Shown: positions 22,564 through 33,326 of the stretch, piece by piece
Position numbering within the stretch: position 1 is the first letter of the stretch
How the letters are laid out: every line of letters begins with the position of its first letter
Assembly: GCA_020744225.1 (NCBI GenBank)
Contig: JAGMWG010000021.1
Location: 682,001-746,000 of the forward strand
Direction: 5' to 3'
Source of the DNA: Paraphoma chrysanthemicola
Taxonomy: Eukaryota; Ascomycota; Dothideomycetes; Pleosporales; Phaeosphaeriaceae
Length of the DNA stretch: 64,000 nt
Made by a program: the position numbers and the translations under genes
Notes under the pieces: generated by a model
Databases searched by the model: none
Told to the model about the DNA's origin: nothing
Seen by the model: only the letters and a program-made list of their open reading frames with translations

Positions 22564-23125
22564 ATTGTGTTAGAAAGCTAAGAGCGATCAGAGGACAGAG
22601 ACTGAAGACACGAAGCTACTGAGTTGAAAAGATGTGGAACAGCCATGGGGCAAAAAGTAAGCATGGCTACGCCAGTGCGGCGTGGTGGTTGCAAATTGGG
22701 GCGTCGTGCGTTTCTACCGGGCTTTATCCTAATGCGGATCGTGCTGACAGGACCTGAAAGTGACCACGCACCAACGTTCTTGTGACACTGCACTCGATGA
22801 GATTGGTGCAGACCACCTATTGCTGCCCATTGCTGGTTCAAGGGAGGGCTTTCCAATCCTAAGAATCACAGCGGAGCAGGTACCCGACCGGCGGAACCCG
22901 CTTCTCGCTTACATGCATAGCGTGAAGCGAGGGTTCATGGAATGGACGGATCGCATCGATCAAATGGCATGCTGGGACTGTGAGATGCGCGACCAGGTGA
23001 TTGTCTTGCTGATAGAGAATACATGGCTCACACATGGAATCAACGAACGAAGCGGAACTCTCGCACAGAAAATGACCGATCCAAACTTGTTTTCATGAGT
23101 TCGTAAAAGCATGCAGCAGCTGCAC
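22564..23125. other. Intergenic region, nothing recognised
   Basis: Promoter of the transferase and 3' flank of the secreted-protein gene. A 112-codon plus-strand frame (22760-23098) has no recognisable features. Confidence 0.4.
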
Positions 23126-23635
23126 TCATCTTCTAAATCCTCCGAAACTTTGCGTCCAGTGCCTCATACCCGTAGGCCTCCTCATTTCTCCTTCTTTGCC
23201 CTCGTAGCCGAAGCTCTCGCGATCGCTGCCATGGAAAAGTGCGCAAAGCGACTTGAAAAACGAGTCGCGCTCATCAGTAGCAGCTTTCGGAAGCATCGAA
23301 GGCGAGTCAAGCGACCCAGGAGCGATGTCGCCAGAGAAGAGATCAAAGTCGTATTCCGCTGATGGTGTATGGAAGATGGAGTGAAATTTGTGGTTGACTC
23401 GCGACCGAAAAGTCTCGGTCTCGGCCGCCGAGGCTGATAGTCGCTCGGCGATTTCAAACTAGGTCATAGTTAGTGTGGAGGTCATCGTAGTAGCATCTCA
23501 GGTACATACCTCTTTCAGGCCCTGTAGGCGGAACTGCTCTGCGCGTTTTTGCAGTCGCGGTGCGGAAGGTGTGATTGGAATTGCCGTGGCAAATGCGATT
23601 ACAGTCGCTAGGACTAGGAGAAGGAAGTAGCGCAT
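23126..23635 (-). CDS. Small secreted protein with Kex2-type site
   Basis: Two exons in transcript order (23635-23510, 23458-23126) with a 51-nt GTATGT intron give 152 residues. The first 18 residues are a clear signal peptide (MRYFLLLVLATVIAFATA). A dibasic LQKR (residues 28-31) follows, which would be cut by kexin in the Golgi, leaving a mature chain of about 121 residues. The mature part is polar with only one cysteine, and contains a Phe/Ser-rich stretch (HSIFHTPSAEYDFDLFSGD). No family is recognised. Secretion and prodomain removal are inferred from sequence; an effector or extracellular role is speculative. Confidence 0.68.
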
Positions 23636-24856
23636 CGTGTTGGCTGTTGGACTTGTGTAGTATTCCGACTTCAGAAGTGTTTTTTTTTTTGATAATGTGA
23701 CCGTCAAGGTTGACAATGAGAGCGTCCAGGCTTTCAGAAAGAATGTAGGGCGAAATCGGGGATGGGATTTTCAGTATGCCGTGAAGTGCAGATGGGCGCA
23801 ATCTGGGTATTACGTCGATGCTGCACCGGCCAGGGTGTCCAACGAGTGAAGTCCGGTTCGCCTGCATGGCATGGTCAGATCCATATGCCTTATATATATC
23901 CGCAGCACGGCAGTGTGTCTATCAAACGTCGCCCACTATACTACCCTGTCTTTCCGAAACAGTGGCTCGAGCGAAGGAAGGGAAGGATCAGCGGCAAGGA
24001 GAAACATCTGGCAGCGTTCGCGCAATATTGGCCCGACTGTTTCTTCGTCGAATTCATGCTAGCCCCATCGCCAGCCAGAATTCCTCCGCGTGGCGCATGA
24101 TTTTGGCAGTGACAGAATGCTTGGACTGCCTAGAAAGGGTGGGGATTCCCGTGGCAGAACGCGTAATACGCGCGAGGCGTCCCGACAAGAAGGCAAAGGC
24201 CGTTGGGCATGCAAGGGCACCTGCCAAAGTCGCGAGGGCAAGGCGGCCAGAAATTGAGAAATGTTTCGCATAGCTCTCACGATGCTAGCTGATGGTACGG
24301 TACGACCCAACAAGTGTTCAGTGTTTGGCCAGGCATAATCCGCGATAGTGCCAATGTCATGCGAACTAAATCAGCCGAATAGACCGACTGAGAAGGTGCT
24401 TGGGTACGCATGAGCCGCGCTGCACCGGATGTTTGGCTGAAGGTATGTGGAAAGTCACTGCTTCGAGACGGCTGTCGCAGATAGATGAAGGTCGAGGCAA
24501 CGGCCCCGTTGTGGGGAGCAGCCGTTGACGCTAGAAACAAACAAGCAGGCGGGACGCGGACCAAAATCGTGAGCAAAGCGTGCAAATCCGCCAAGAGCGG
24601 CGGTCGCATTGCTCGCGTTACTCGAACCAGCCACTGCACCCACCAAGACGTCATCATCCTCTAGCATCAAATTGCCGTGTGCTGCAACGCTTTCATCGTC
24701 TTTTTGCGCATAACATTACATTGATTTTCTGGACGCCTGTACAATGGTCTGCCGGTCACATTGCCACCACCTAGCTCAGAGGACTCGATTTCTTGACACG
24801 CACTGACAGTGCCCTTGCTTGGAGCTATTGGACATCTCACCATAGTATTACCCGAT
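23636..24856. other. Intergenic region, no supported gene
   Basis: Upstream of the secreted-protein gene there is a T run (23680-23690, plus strand). A TTATATATATCC element near 23888 is TATA-like. Short frames between 23760 and 24670 carry no domain. The final part is the promoter of the DNA polymerase gene. Confidence 0.45.
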
Positions 24857-26986
24857 ATGGAAAACGAGACCAATTCTTCCCAGACATTGCGCACCGGATC
24901 GTTCTCGCCAACTTCAATCGTATCACTGCAAGCCCTCGATCTCAGCAGTATTCCACCAATCACGATACTTGGCGCACATTTGAGCGATGATGAGAACAGA
25001 GTGCTCAAGGAGACACTGCGACAGTACGATGCACCCCTCACTACGGATGTTTCGAGGGCCAACATCTTCATTGGTAAGGTCGGGACAAAGAGACGGGCCG
25101 AGTTCGAACTGAAATCCCGGAAGCTTGCAATTGAAGAAGCGCCTCAAGCTAAGAGACCTGCAAGTCCGATTGCAGGCAAGTCGACAAGCAAGAAAGTGAG
25201 GTTGTCGGCTGGCGCGGTAAACTCAAAATCAGCCGCCTCAGGGGATTCGACCACAGAAGATGAGAATACAGACGCCACTGAGACTGAAGACGAGACATCT
25301 CTCGAAAGACAGGTGACCCCATTGTCTTCGCCACTCATCACCGGAGATCGCCTAGCACCAGTCTTTGATGCGCAGACCAGCAGTGACATCGCGTGGGTTG
25401 TCAAGGTCGACTGGCTAGAAGCTTGTGTGACAGCAGGGCATCTAGTCCCTCTCGGCGACAACTTAGTGTACAAGTGCAAAGTGCTGCAACGACCAAGATC
25501 GCTCAAGGCCAAATCTATCAAGGATGTCTTCACAGCTGCAGCCAATAGTGCGCCGGCGTCGAAGACTCTGCTAGCTACACGGCCTGCAACTGCTCAGGAG
25601 ATTCTGGACCGTGCAAAGACAGATTCAAAAGGCGGTGCACCTAAAGCAGTGTATCAGCGTGAGAAGAAGTTTGGCAACCATACTTCTCGCCGCTTCGAGG
25701 GCAAGAGCTTCGCACCCTCTGCTCACCAAGCTGGACAGTCATTTGCTGCGCACACAGCCCACTTGATGCAGAGTACTACAAGTGACTACGAAGGCGTGGA
25801 TAGTGACTTTCCCGAGCCGCCAGACTGGGTCAAAAAGCGTGTGAAGTATGCTTGTCAGCGATTCACACCCGCCAACGGGCCGAACGAGGACTTTCTTGAC
25901 CAGCTCAAGAAGATCAGAACAGCGAGGACATTGATCGACGATGAGATTGGGGTGCGGGCTTACTCCACAATAATTGGTTCAATTGCAGCCTATCCACACA
26001 AACTAAGCCATCCCCGTGAGCTGTCTCAGCTGCCCGGGTGCGACGAAAAGACCGCCGTACTCTTTGTCGAGTGGAAGAATACTGGCAAGATCCAGGCAGT
26101 CGAAGACTACGAGAACGACGAAGCAATGAAAGTTCTGCGTTCATTCTACGACATCTGGGGTGTCGGCGCTAAAACCGCTCGTCGTTTTTACTATGATCAT
26201 CACTGGACAGAGTTGGACGACGTTATTGAATATGGTTGGAATGATCTTGACAGAGTTCAGCAGATCGGCGTCAAGTACTATGACGAGTTTTTGGTGCCAA
26301 TACCTCGGCCAGAAGTGGAGCAGATAGCCTCTGTTGTACGGGAGCATGCAGTACGCTTGCGCGACGAGCGGATCACAGTAACCATCGTTGGGGGCTATCG
26401 TCGTGGCAAAGCTGCGTCTGGTGACGTGGACATGATTGTCTCACATCCAGACCTGGAAGCGACCGCTGGTCTTGTCAGGGAGATCGTGGAGTCGCTGGAG
26501 ACAACAGAATGGATCACGCACACCTTAACGATGAGCTTGACTAATACGAATAGAGGACAGCACGCACTACCCTTTCGCTCTGTCAAGGGAGCAGGCGTCG
26601 GCTTCGATACCCTCGATAAGGCTCTAGTCGTGTGGCAGAATCCAGAATGGCCGACTCGTGCGCAAGACCTTGCAGAGAATCCGAAAGCGAAGAACGAAAA
26701 CATACATCGACGTGTCGATATCATTATAGCACCGTGGCGAACGGTTGGGTGCGCAGTCATGGGCTGGAGCGGTGGGACAACGTTCCAACGCGATCTGCGA
26801 AGATACGCAAAGGCGATGAAAAGCTGGAAGTTTGACAGCAGTGGCATTCGAAGTCGCAGCACGGGTGAGGCGATGTGGCTCGAAGGACCGGATGGAGTTG
26901 ATGGGACGCCCGAAGACGCCGAGAAGAAAGTCTTTGAAGGACTCGGGCTGCAGTACATTCCACCAGAGTACAGGGTGACATACTGA
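24857..26986 (+). CDS. X-family DNA polymerase with N-terminal BRCT (Pol4/lambda/mu type)
   Basis: A single exon of 709 codons from the first true ATG (the open frame begins earlier only through GTG). It acts in the nucleus in gap filling during non-homologous end joining and base excision repair. An N-terminal BRCT-like region (roughly residues 35-205) is split by an acidic, low-complexity insertion. The catalytic core follows: helix-hairpin-helix segments (WGVGAKTARRFYYDHHW). The nucleotide-binding site is VGGYRRGKAASGDVDMI, with metal ligands D523 and D525. The third ligand is D621 in RRVDIII. The dNTP-pocket region is GWSGGTTFQRDLRRYA. Family membership is firm; lambda, mu and yeast Pol4 cannot be separated with certainty here. 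Confidence 0.92.
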   Translation: MENETNSSQTLRTGSFSPTSIVSLQALDLSSIPPITILGAHLSDDENRVLKETLRQYDAPLTTDVSRANIFIGKVGTKRRAEFELKSRKLAIEEAPQAKRPASPIAGKSTSKKVRLSAGAVNSKSAASGDSTTEDENTDATETEDETSLERQVTPLSSPLITGDRLAPVFDAQTSSDIAWVVKVDWLEACVTAGHLVPLGDNLVYKCKVLQRPRSLKAKSIKDVFTAAANSAPASKTLLATRPATAQEILDRAKTDSKGGAPKAVYQREKKFGNHTSRRFEGKSFAPSAHQAGQSFAAHTAHLMQSTTSDYEGVDSDFPEPPDWVKKRVKYACQRFTPANGPNEDFLDQLKKIRTARTLIDDEIGVRAYSTIIGSIAAYPHKLSHPRELSQLPGCDEKTAVLFVEWKNTGKIQAVEDYENDEAMKVLRSFYDIWGVGAKTARRFYYDHHWTELDDVIEYGWNDLDRVQQIGVKYYDEFLVPIPRPEVEQIASVVREHAVRLRDERITVTIVGGYRRGKAASGDVDMIVSHPDLEATAGLVREIVESLETTEWITHTLTMSLTNTNRGQHALPFRSVKGAGVGFDTLDKALVVWQNPEWPTRAQDLAENPKAKNENIHRRVDIIIAPWRTVGCAVMGWSGGTTFQRDLRRYAKAMKSWKFDSSGIRSRSTGEAMWLEGPDGVDGTPEDAEKKVFEGLGLQYIPPEYRVTY

Positions 26987-27149
26987 GATGTGACTGCTGG
27001 ACTCATTAATCGAGTAGCAAATCCTACATCACCGCCTCTGCCACCCGTGGACTTCATTCTGTTATACTTCACAGGCGTACTGCAGCAGCAAAATTAAATT
27101 CTCCACGACATTGCCATGAGAATGGCCGAATGATACTTTACGATACACT

Positions 27150-27949
27150 ATGCCAGCCAAACCATCCACCAAGACTCCCACTTCTCTTTACCGCAAACGC
27201 TTAATATGCTCCTCCCTCGCCCTCATCTGCCTCATCCTCGCAAATACGATCTTCGCCCTCAGCACGCGCGCCTTCCTCCCACAGCGCCATACCACTTCAC
27301 CCTTGCACCTCGCATTTTTCATCGCCTCGTGCGCGCCTTTATGCACATACCTCGGCATCCTGTGCGGATGGCTGTACTACCGCCGCAAGAGGAACAAATA
27401 CGGCAGATACGAAGCAACAATGAGAAGGCAGGGTCGCGGATATTGGATTGATCCGAGTGATGCAGAGGATAAGAGGAAGGTAGTGCTGAGCCGAGGATTT
27501 CGTGTGCAAAGACTGAGGAGACGGTGCAGCAAGGTCAGGGGAATGTCATGTGGGCGGAGGAACCGCGGAAGGAGGATTTCGAAGACGATGGATGGGGCAA
27601 GGAGAGGATTGAGGACTTGATGTCAATGCCTGCACCATTAGCAGAGACAGCGACGACGACGTTCAAGCGACTGACGAATCTTAACCCGTTCGGCTGGGGT
27701 GTCAATAATGAACATCGACCAAGGACAGCATACAATCCGCCCATCAATGCCGACAATCATCGCGGGAACGATATCGAGCTTGGCAGTATTGCGAATGTAA
27801 GAGAGCCAGAGCGTGCGATGAGTCGTACGGATTCGATCAGGTCGGCGAAGGATGATCCGGTTGTGGAGAGGGGGGTGGTGGATATTTGGTTGAGTGGGAA
27901 GAGAGGATCGGGGAGTATTTATGGGAGTAGAAGGGGAAGGGGATGGTAG
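27150..27949 (+). CDS. Unknown membrane protein with frame discontinuity
   Basis: The 5' frame (from ATG 27150) encodes a basic N-terminus and two membrane segments (about residues 20-42 and 57-77). A cytosolic YYRRKRNKYGRYEATMRRQ region follows. The 3' part reads on in another frame to TAG 27947-27949 as an acidic, disordered tail (FKRLTNLNPFGWGVNNEH, DIELGSIANV). The frames are joined only if 27480-27511 (32 nt, GTAGTG...AAAG) is removed, or if there is a one-base indel near 27480. The joined product would be about 255 residues. It resembles uncharacterised two-pass proteins of Pezizomycotina; I assign no function. A sequencing error is the simplest alternative. Confidence 0.6.
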
Positions 27950-28161
27950 GATTGCTTTCCTGGGGTAGGAAAGGAGTGGGCGTTGAGATGCTACGATAGG
28001 ACCTGGTAGGAGACATGATGCATGTGGAACTCGAATTTTATTCGCGCATTTGGGAATATATATCGGACTGTAAAGAAAAGGTATCACTAGTTCCCAACTC
28101 CACTCAACACACCAACCCTCCATGTAACCTCAACACCGCACTCCTACCTCAACGTCGTCAA

Positions 28162-29084
28162 TCAATTCCCCTTCTTCGCCGCCTCCAAATTCCACCCAAA
28201 CACCTTTTGGAAAATCGCCTTGCCATTGCCCTCAATCACATCTCCATGGCACGGAATGATGCGCTCAAACTGCCACTTATCAATCCTCTCGACGCTCTTA
28301 TTAAACGAACCGCGTCCGCCCTCGCCACTGCTAATCCCATACCACGCCAACCTCTTCTGCCAAATCGCCGTGCCGCGCGTATTCTGCAGCGCGCCGAAAA
28401 TCTTCGTTAGGATGCCGCTCCCCGCGTCGACGCCTGTCTTGCTGAACTGCTCGGTCGCAGGGAGATTGAAGAGGAGATCGGCCTGGATGAGTGTGCGGGT
28501 GGGTTTGTGGTTGAAGACGAGTTCCTTGTTGACGTGCGCTGAGACGTATTCCCAGTCGAACTCGGCGTCGAATTCGGGGCTGATGGATGTAATGGGTTTG
28601 TCAGGCGAGAAGGAGAACGCAAAGGGTACGTTTTCGTTCTTTTGCTTGGTGCGCTTCTCGAGGAGGCCCCCGGGGCCGAGGACTTGTGCGGAGGGATAGG
28701 CTTGGTGCCAGGGACCGAGGAAGATGTGGTGCTGGGGTGTATGTTAGTGGTTTGTTCGAGGGGTTGGAAGGAGGAGACGGACTTCTATGTCGAGTGCGGC
28801 GATGTATTTTACTTCGCCGAGTTCAGAGACTTTTTGCTTGACTTCGTCGGTCAGGGCGACGGGAGAGAAGACGGCGAGTGCGCCGGATTGCAGGCGCACT
28901 ACAATGAGAGTCAGTCGATGAAGACAGTTTTGATACATTGTCTCTTACCGACAGTGCCGCGTCCTCCGATCTTTACCCTGCCAAAGCGCCAAAAGGGCGT
29001 CGAAAATGTGGTGATTGTTCGGGGAACCACATCGCGAATGACCATGACCTTGGCCGGGTCGGAGGGAACGAGTTTGGAAGACAT
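28162..29084 (-). CDS. DUF4336 protein (metallo-beta-lactamase-like fold)
   Basis: Three exons in transcript order (29084-28949, 28898-28783, 28731-28162) encode 273 residues. The layout matches fungal DUF4336 proteins: an N-terminal strand region (ITTFSTPFWRFGRVKIGGRG), then SGALAVFSPVALTDEV. After this comes KYIAALDIEHHIFLGPWHQA, a lactamase-superfamily-like His segment. The C-terminal part contains IDKWQFERIIPCHGDVIEG, with a further candidate metal-side histidine. A full HxHxDH site is not present. Enzyme activity for the family is not established. Introns are 50 and 51 nt; the second has a GTCCGT donor. Confidence 0.85.
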
Positions 29085-29862
29085 GCTTTGTTGTGGTATT
29101 AGAGATAATCGATGAGGACGATGCGATTGCAAAGTCTTGGAGGTTCGGTGTTTCTATGAATGGAAGACGTCAAGCTAAGGAACCTAAGCAACTGGTGACA
29201 ATGACGCAATGTTCGAGACGCGTTCACGTTGCAAATCTGGAGCTGTGAAATGAGCAACACTACGTGGTTAGCAGCGATATATGTATCTTGATGTGATGGC
29301 GCTCGGCCGATGCTGTCAAATATCGCTTCAGCACAGCCCGGGCAAGATGATGCGGAGACATCGGTCGACTGCGTGATGTTGTTTGAGGACGCATGCAGCT
29401 GTCATGGGCCGAGGCGTCGCGATTGGATCGACGGTTGGCTTCGTCAGCAACGTCATAGCTTCAGGACCTAGAATTTGAGTTACAACACACGCGAATACGG
29501 GTGACTGGACTGCATGGCTGGAATTGTGTGCGAGTGAGTTGCCTTGGCTTATTTTCGCGATTATTCATCTAAGCCACTATCTTGTGCGCATATTGCCAGG
29601 TCGACTTCTTCTGAGGTAAGATTCCCGTTTCGACGTGCGAGCACTCTGTATTTGCATTTCTTCCTTGTGATGCACTTCCCCTTGGCCATAGCGTTCTGCA
29701 ATTCGCTTCATTTGCTCCACCTCGATCTGATTCATGTGAACCGCCATCCTCTCCACATATCCGGACGAAGTGTCGCGGGTCAAGTTTGGTCTGGTGGGGT
29801 ATCGCGGGTTGCCCGCTGGGCTGGACTCGTGGGTATTTGTAACTCTTGGTGCACCCGCTTCC
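29085..29862. other. Intergenic region with possible extra RRP45 exon
   Basis: Bases 29085-29570 hold the promoter of the DUF4336 gene and nothing else recognised. Bases 29577-29790 on the minus strand are an open frame that could be an alternative last exon of RRP45 (see finding). Confidence 0.45.
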
Positions 29863-30853
29863 TCACCTGGCGTTCTCGGCACTAAGTTCCGCCATGAGAC
29901 CTCCTGCGTCTCTCTTCTTCGCGTCCTCTTCAAGCTTTTGCTGGACCATCTTACTCATCTCCTTGACCTTCTGCAGCGCAACATTAGTGCATTGCAACAG
30001 TGCCAGCGGGTTAACGGTCGCGCCGCCATATTTGGCAATCTGGCATATCTCGCCATGTTTGTTCATCGTGATGATGACCTCTCCTTGCCGAACCTGCTCT
30101 TCGGCCAGATTTGCGTCGACCAAGAAGATCTCGCCTTCTGAAAAGTATGAGAAGCTCACACAGAGCGGCTGGTGGAGTATGGACAGCGGGATCGGATCGC
30201 GTTCGCGGACACTGAGAACGGTCGCCTTCTCTCCTTCGACCATGACATCAGGTCTTCGGAAGTGCTGCAGGGCTGCCATGACAGCAATGCACGAAGCGTC
30301 GATAAGACCACCATCGTGGTCGATAATGTGAACGTCGGCGCGGAGAGCAAAGCACTTGAGGCCTGCTATGATACATAGTGACTCGGTGTCAAGGGCATTC
30401 GAGCGTCGTATTGCTTTTTCGAGAATGCGTGAGAGAATGACTTCTGCATCCGTAGGCCTGTCGCTTATTAGTATCTACTTCACCAAGCAGCTTGTAATGT
30501 GCGCAGTTGAAGGGTACATACCGGCCAATCTCGAACGCCGGCGAGGCCATAGGTGAGAACTCCGTGAAGATCTGGAAGACTCCATCGAATTTGCGCTCAG
30601 GCGGAGGAGTCGTCACGTCTATTGATATGCGCGCAATGACTCTGCCACGTGTGAGCGAAAACCCAGCCAACGGACGCGATGTCACCTACCTCGTCTTGCC
30701 TAATTGTACATCTGCGACGCCGTACTCATCGCCAAAAGTGAGCTCTATCTTCCGGAATGCATCAAAAGCTCGACCATCCAGCCGAACTTGCTCCTGCAGA
30801 GCCTGCTTTACGAAGTCGCGTTCGTTGATGGAGATCTGGGCTTCTTGAGGCAT
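29863..30853 (-). CDS. rrp45: Exosome complex component RRP45 (RNase PH-like)
   Basis: Three exons in transcript order (30853-30690, 30641-30522, 30457-29863) encode 292 residues. Rrp45 is one of six RNase PH-like ring subunits of the RNA exosome, acting in 3' RNA processing in nucleus and cytoplasm; it is structural in eukaryotes. The PH-domain pattern is clear: INERDFVKQAL, RLDGRAFDAFRKIELTFGDE, GVADVQLGKTRVIARI, then ERKFDGVFQIFTEFSPMASP. Next are ALDTESLCIIAGLKCFALRA and DVHIIDHDGGLIDASCIAVM. The C-terminus has the family KVKEMSKMVQQKLEEDAKKR helix. It is divergent from CWC15 with a 243-bp shared promoter. Confidence 0.92.
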
Positions 30854-31096
30854 CTTGCCTCGGACTAAAGAGCGTGACTGCTCCTGTCGAAGTTGTGGTT
30901 GGCTGTTGCAGTCTTCAAAAAGTGGCGGGGGCGGAGAAACGTGAAGGCGCGCGCGATCTACTAGCGCGATTGATCCGTCGCAGTCTCTCGAGCCTACCTC
31001 AACGTTCACATCCGCACTCTACACCAACACTAACACGAGAGACTTCCGAAATACTCATTGCCACTACCTAGAGCATATAAACAACATATACCGGCC

Positions 31097-31915
31097 ATGA
31101 CGACGGCCCACAGACCAACATTCGATCCCGCACGCGGCAAAGAAGCCCAGCGAGGACCTGCGTACCATCAACGACTGCTTCCCGCGCACACGGTCCTCAA
31201 GCACAGGCAGCCAGGACAAGGCGGTGACGCGGATCAGAAACGCGACTTGCGCGCCGAGCTCCTGGAGGCCGAAGCACGTCACTTTGCGAAGAAGAACGGC
31301 ACCTACGTCGAGCCAGACGCTGCAGCCGAGCCAGGAAGCGCGCCGAAGCGACAGATTGATGCCGTTTCCGCGGCAGACGAGGAAGGCGACGATGATGAAG
31401 CAGCACAAAAGCGGCGGCGCATAGAAGTGCTTGAGCAGTACCGGGACATAGACGCGGACGACAGCAGTAGCGAGAGCGAGAGCAGTGATGATGAGTAAGT
31501 GCTCGCATTTTATCTTTGCACAGGACTTGTTATTGACACCCTTATAGGGAAGACGACGACGACGACGAGACCGCCGCCCTCATGCGCGAACTTGAGAAGA
31601 TCAAGAAGGAACGAGCAGAGGCCAGGGCCAAGGAGGAGGCAGAACGCGCAGCCGTCGAGGATGAGCAGCGCGAGATTGATGTCGCGCGAGGCAATCCGCT
31701 GCTCAATTCTCGAGACTTTGCAATGAAGCGCCGCTGGGACGACGACGTTGTTTTCAAGAACCAAGCGCGAGGCACTGAAGACCGCAACAAGAAGAAAGAG
31801 TTCATCAATGACATGCTGCGATCCGACTTTCACAAGAAATTTATGGTAAGTGACAAATCTCAACTTTCTTATTATAAATGCTAACAGTACGCTGCAGTCC
31901 AAGTACATCCGATGA
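31097..31915 (+). CDS. cwc15: Spliceosome component CWC15 (Cwf15/Cwc15 family)
   Basis: Three exons (31097-31494, 31548-31845, 31898-31915) give 237 residues. Cwc15 belongs to the Prp19/NTC-associated part of the active spliceosome. The N-terminus has the invariant MTTAHRPTFDPARGKEAQRG. The middle is acidic (DDSSSESESSDDE joined across intron 1 to EDDDDDE). The C-terminus has the family GNPLLNSRDFAMKRRWDDD, VVFKNQARG and the end DMLRSDFHKKFMSKYIR. The last exon has only six codons including the stop, a common arrangement in this gene. Introns are 53 and 52 nt. Confidence 0.95.
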
Positions 31916-32704
31916 GGTCATTGTACTTACCTTCTTCTATCCTCCGGATTCGCGTGCATTGCTGGCGTAGGTGGAACTTGGCGCATAATGTCTAGAACTT
32001 CGATTTGGAAAGGCAGAAAGACGTGGGATACCCCAGGACTTGGCGAGGCATGGGAAGCCAGTGACGCACAAGGGTCCTTATCGCGATCCGCGACCAATTA
32101 CCGCTTACGGACATCAGCTATCTTCTGTTCAGCCATTTTTCCAGCATCAATCGAACGAATTAGAAGCATTTCAGGCCCGACAACTACTCTTGAACCACTG
32201 CGAAAGCGCTTGCTCGACCTCGACTGAAGCATGCAATTTGCTGTGAATGAGCTCAAGACATTAGTGGCAAGCATCAGACGTTGGACAGTCATACTCCGTG
32301 AGAAGGAGGACTCGAGATGGAGCGCCAGATGTTTTTGGGCGTCTTCCATCTCGGTACCCTGTCCCGATCCGCATTATCTGGAGCCCTCATACGGTAGTGT
32401 CGGAAGAATACCAAGCACCACTTGGCGTTGTCTTTCAACCTCTTACATCGCTTGTACACCACCCGATCGACGTGGGTAGCAGTAAGCTTCGCAAGCCAAA
32501 TGACCTCATAAGGCTTGAGCGTCTTTGAGCTCTCATTACTATCTGTGCGGCAGACGCTCGAATTGCAAGGTATATAGAAGGTCCGGGCAGACAACGTTGG
32601 GCTCAAGCTAGTCAATAAATCCTACAATATCAAGCACTATACGTCTCGATCCAATTTGGCTTTCCACTTCTTTGCGAAAACTACCTTCAAACATCACAAT
32701 CACA
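31916..32704. other. Intergenic region, nothing recognised
   Basis: 3' flank of CWC15 and promoter of the CsbD-like gene. Short frames such as 32289-32615 (minus) lack any recognisable feature. Confidence 0.45.
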
Positions 32705-33326
32705 ATGGCAGGCTACGGCAACCAAAGAGCTCCAGACTATGTCGCGAACAGCATGACTGACCAACACGACGGCACTCGGCTCGGCCTCCACACTTCACAA
32801 GATCCATACTCCAATGCACATCCCAAGTATGGCAGTGGCGCAACCGGCGGAGCCGGCTTTGGTACGTTAGCTACTGCACACGGTTCTGCTTGACAAAACA
32901 AAATCCGAGCTGTGTGCAATGACCACCCACGATTGCACTTACTAACCTGACTCCAGGCAACAAATCAGACCCGTCGGGCCAGCCAACCTCAAACGATGAA
33001 TTCCGCTTCGACTTGCACAAAGACACCTCGCCGTACAGCAACCCCGGACGCGCCGGCAGCGGCTCAACAGGCGGCGCTGGATATGGCAACAAGACTGGGG
33101 AACACAGCACTGGTGGTAAGCATACCCCTTGTGTATAGTGCCGAAGCACTACGCATAAGAGTAAGGGAGTAGAGCTGACAAGTATGCAGATTCCACGCTA
33201 GGCAAGATCATGGAGAAGGCGGGACATGTCGTGCACAATGAGAACCTTGCTGCCAAGGGCACTATGAAGAGGGAGCAGGCGATTGGGGCGGATAAGGAGA
33301 AGGAGAAGCCGCCGTTTGCTAATTAG
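32705..33326 (+). CDS. Small glycine-rich CsbD-like stress protein
   Basis: Three exons (32705-32861, 32957-33115, 33190-33326) encode 150 residues. The protein is hydrophilic with two similar Gly-rich units (YGSGATGGAGFGNK and AGSGSTGGAGYGNK), each followed by a polar stretch. It ends in a conserved-looking helix (LGKIMEKAGHVVHNENLAAK) resembling CsbD-like and conidiation/desiccation proteins of fungi. Such proteins are thought to protect cells in stress; here this is inference from composition. The internal repeat spans the two introns, so exons 1 and 2 may have arisen by duplication. Intron 1 (95 nt) is longer than the local norm. Confidence 0.75.
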
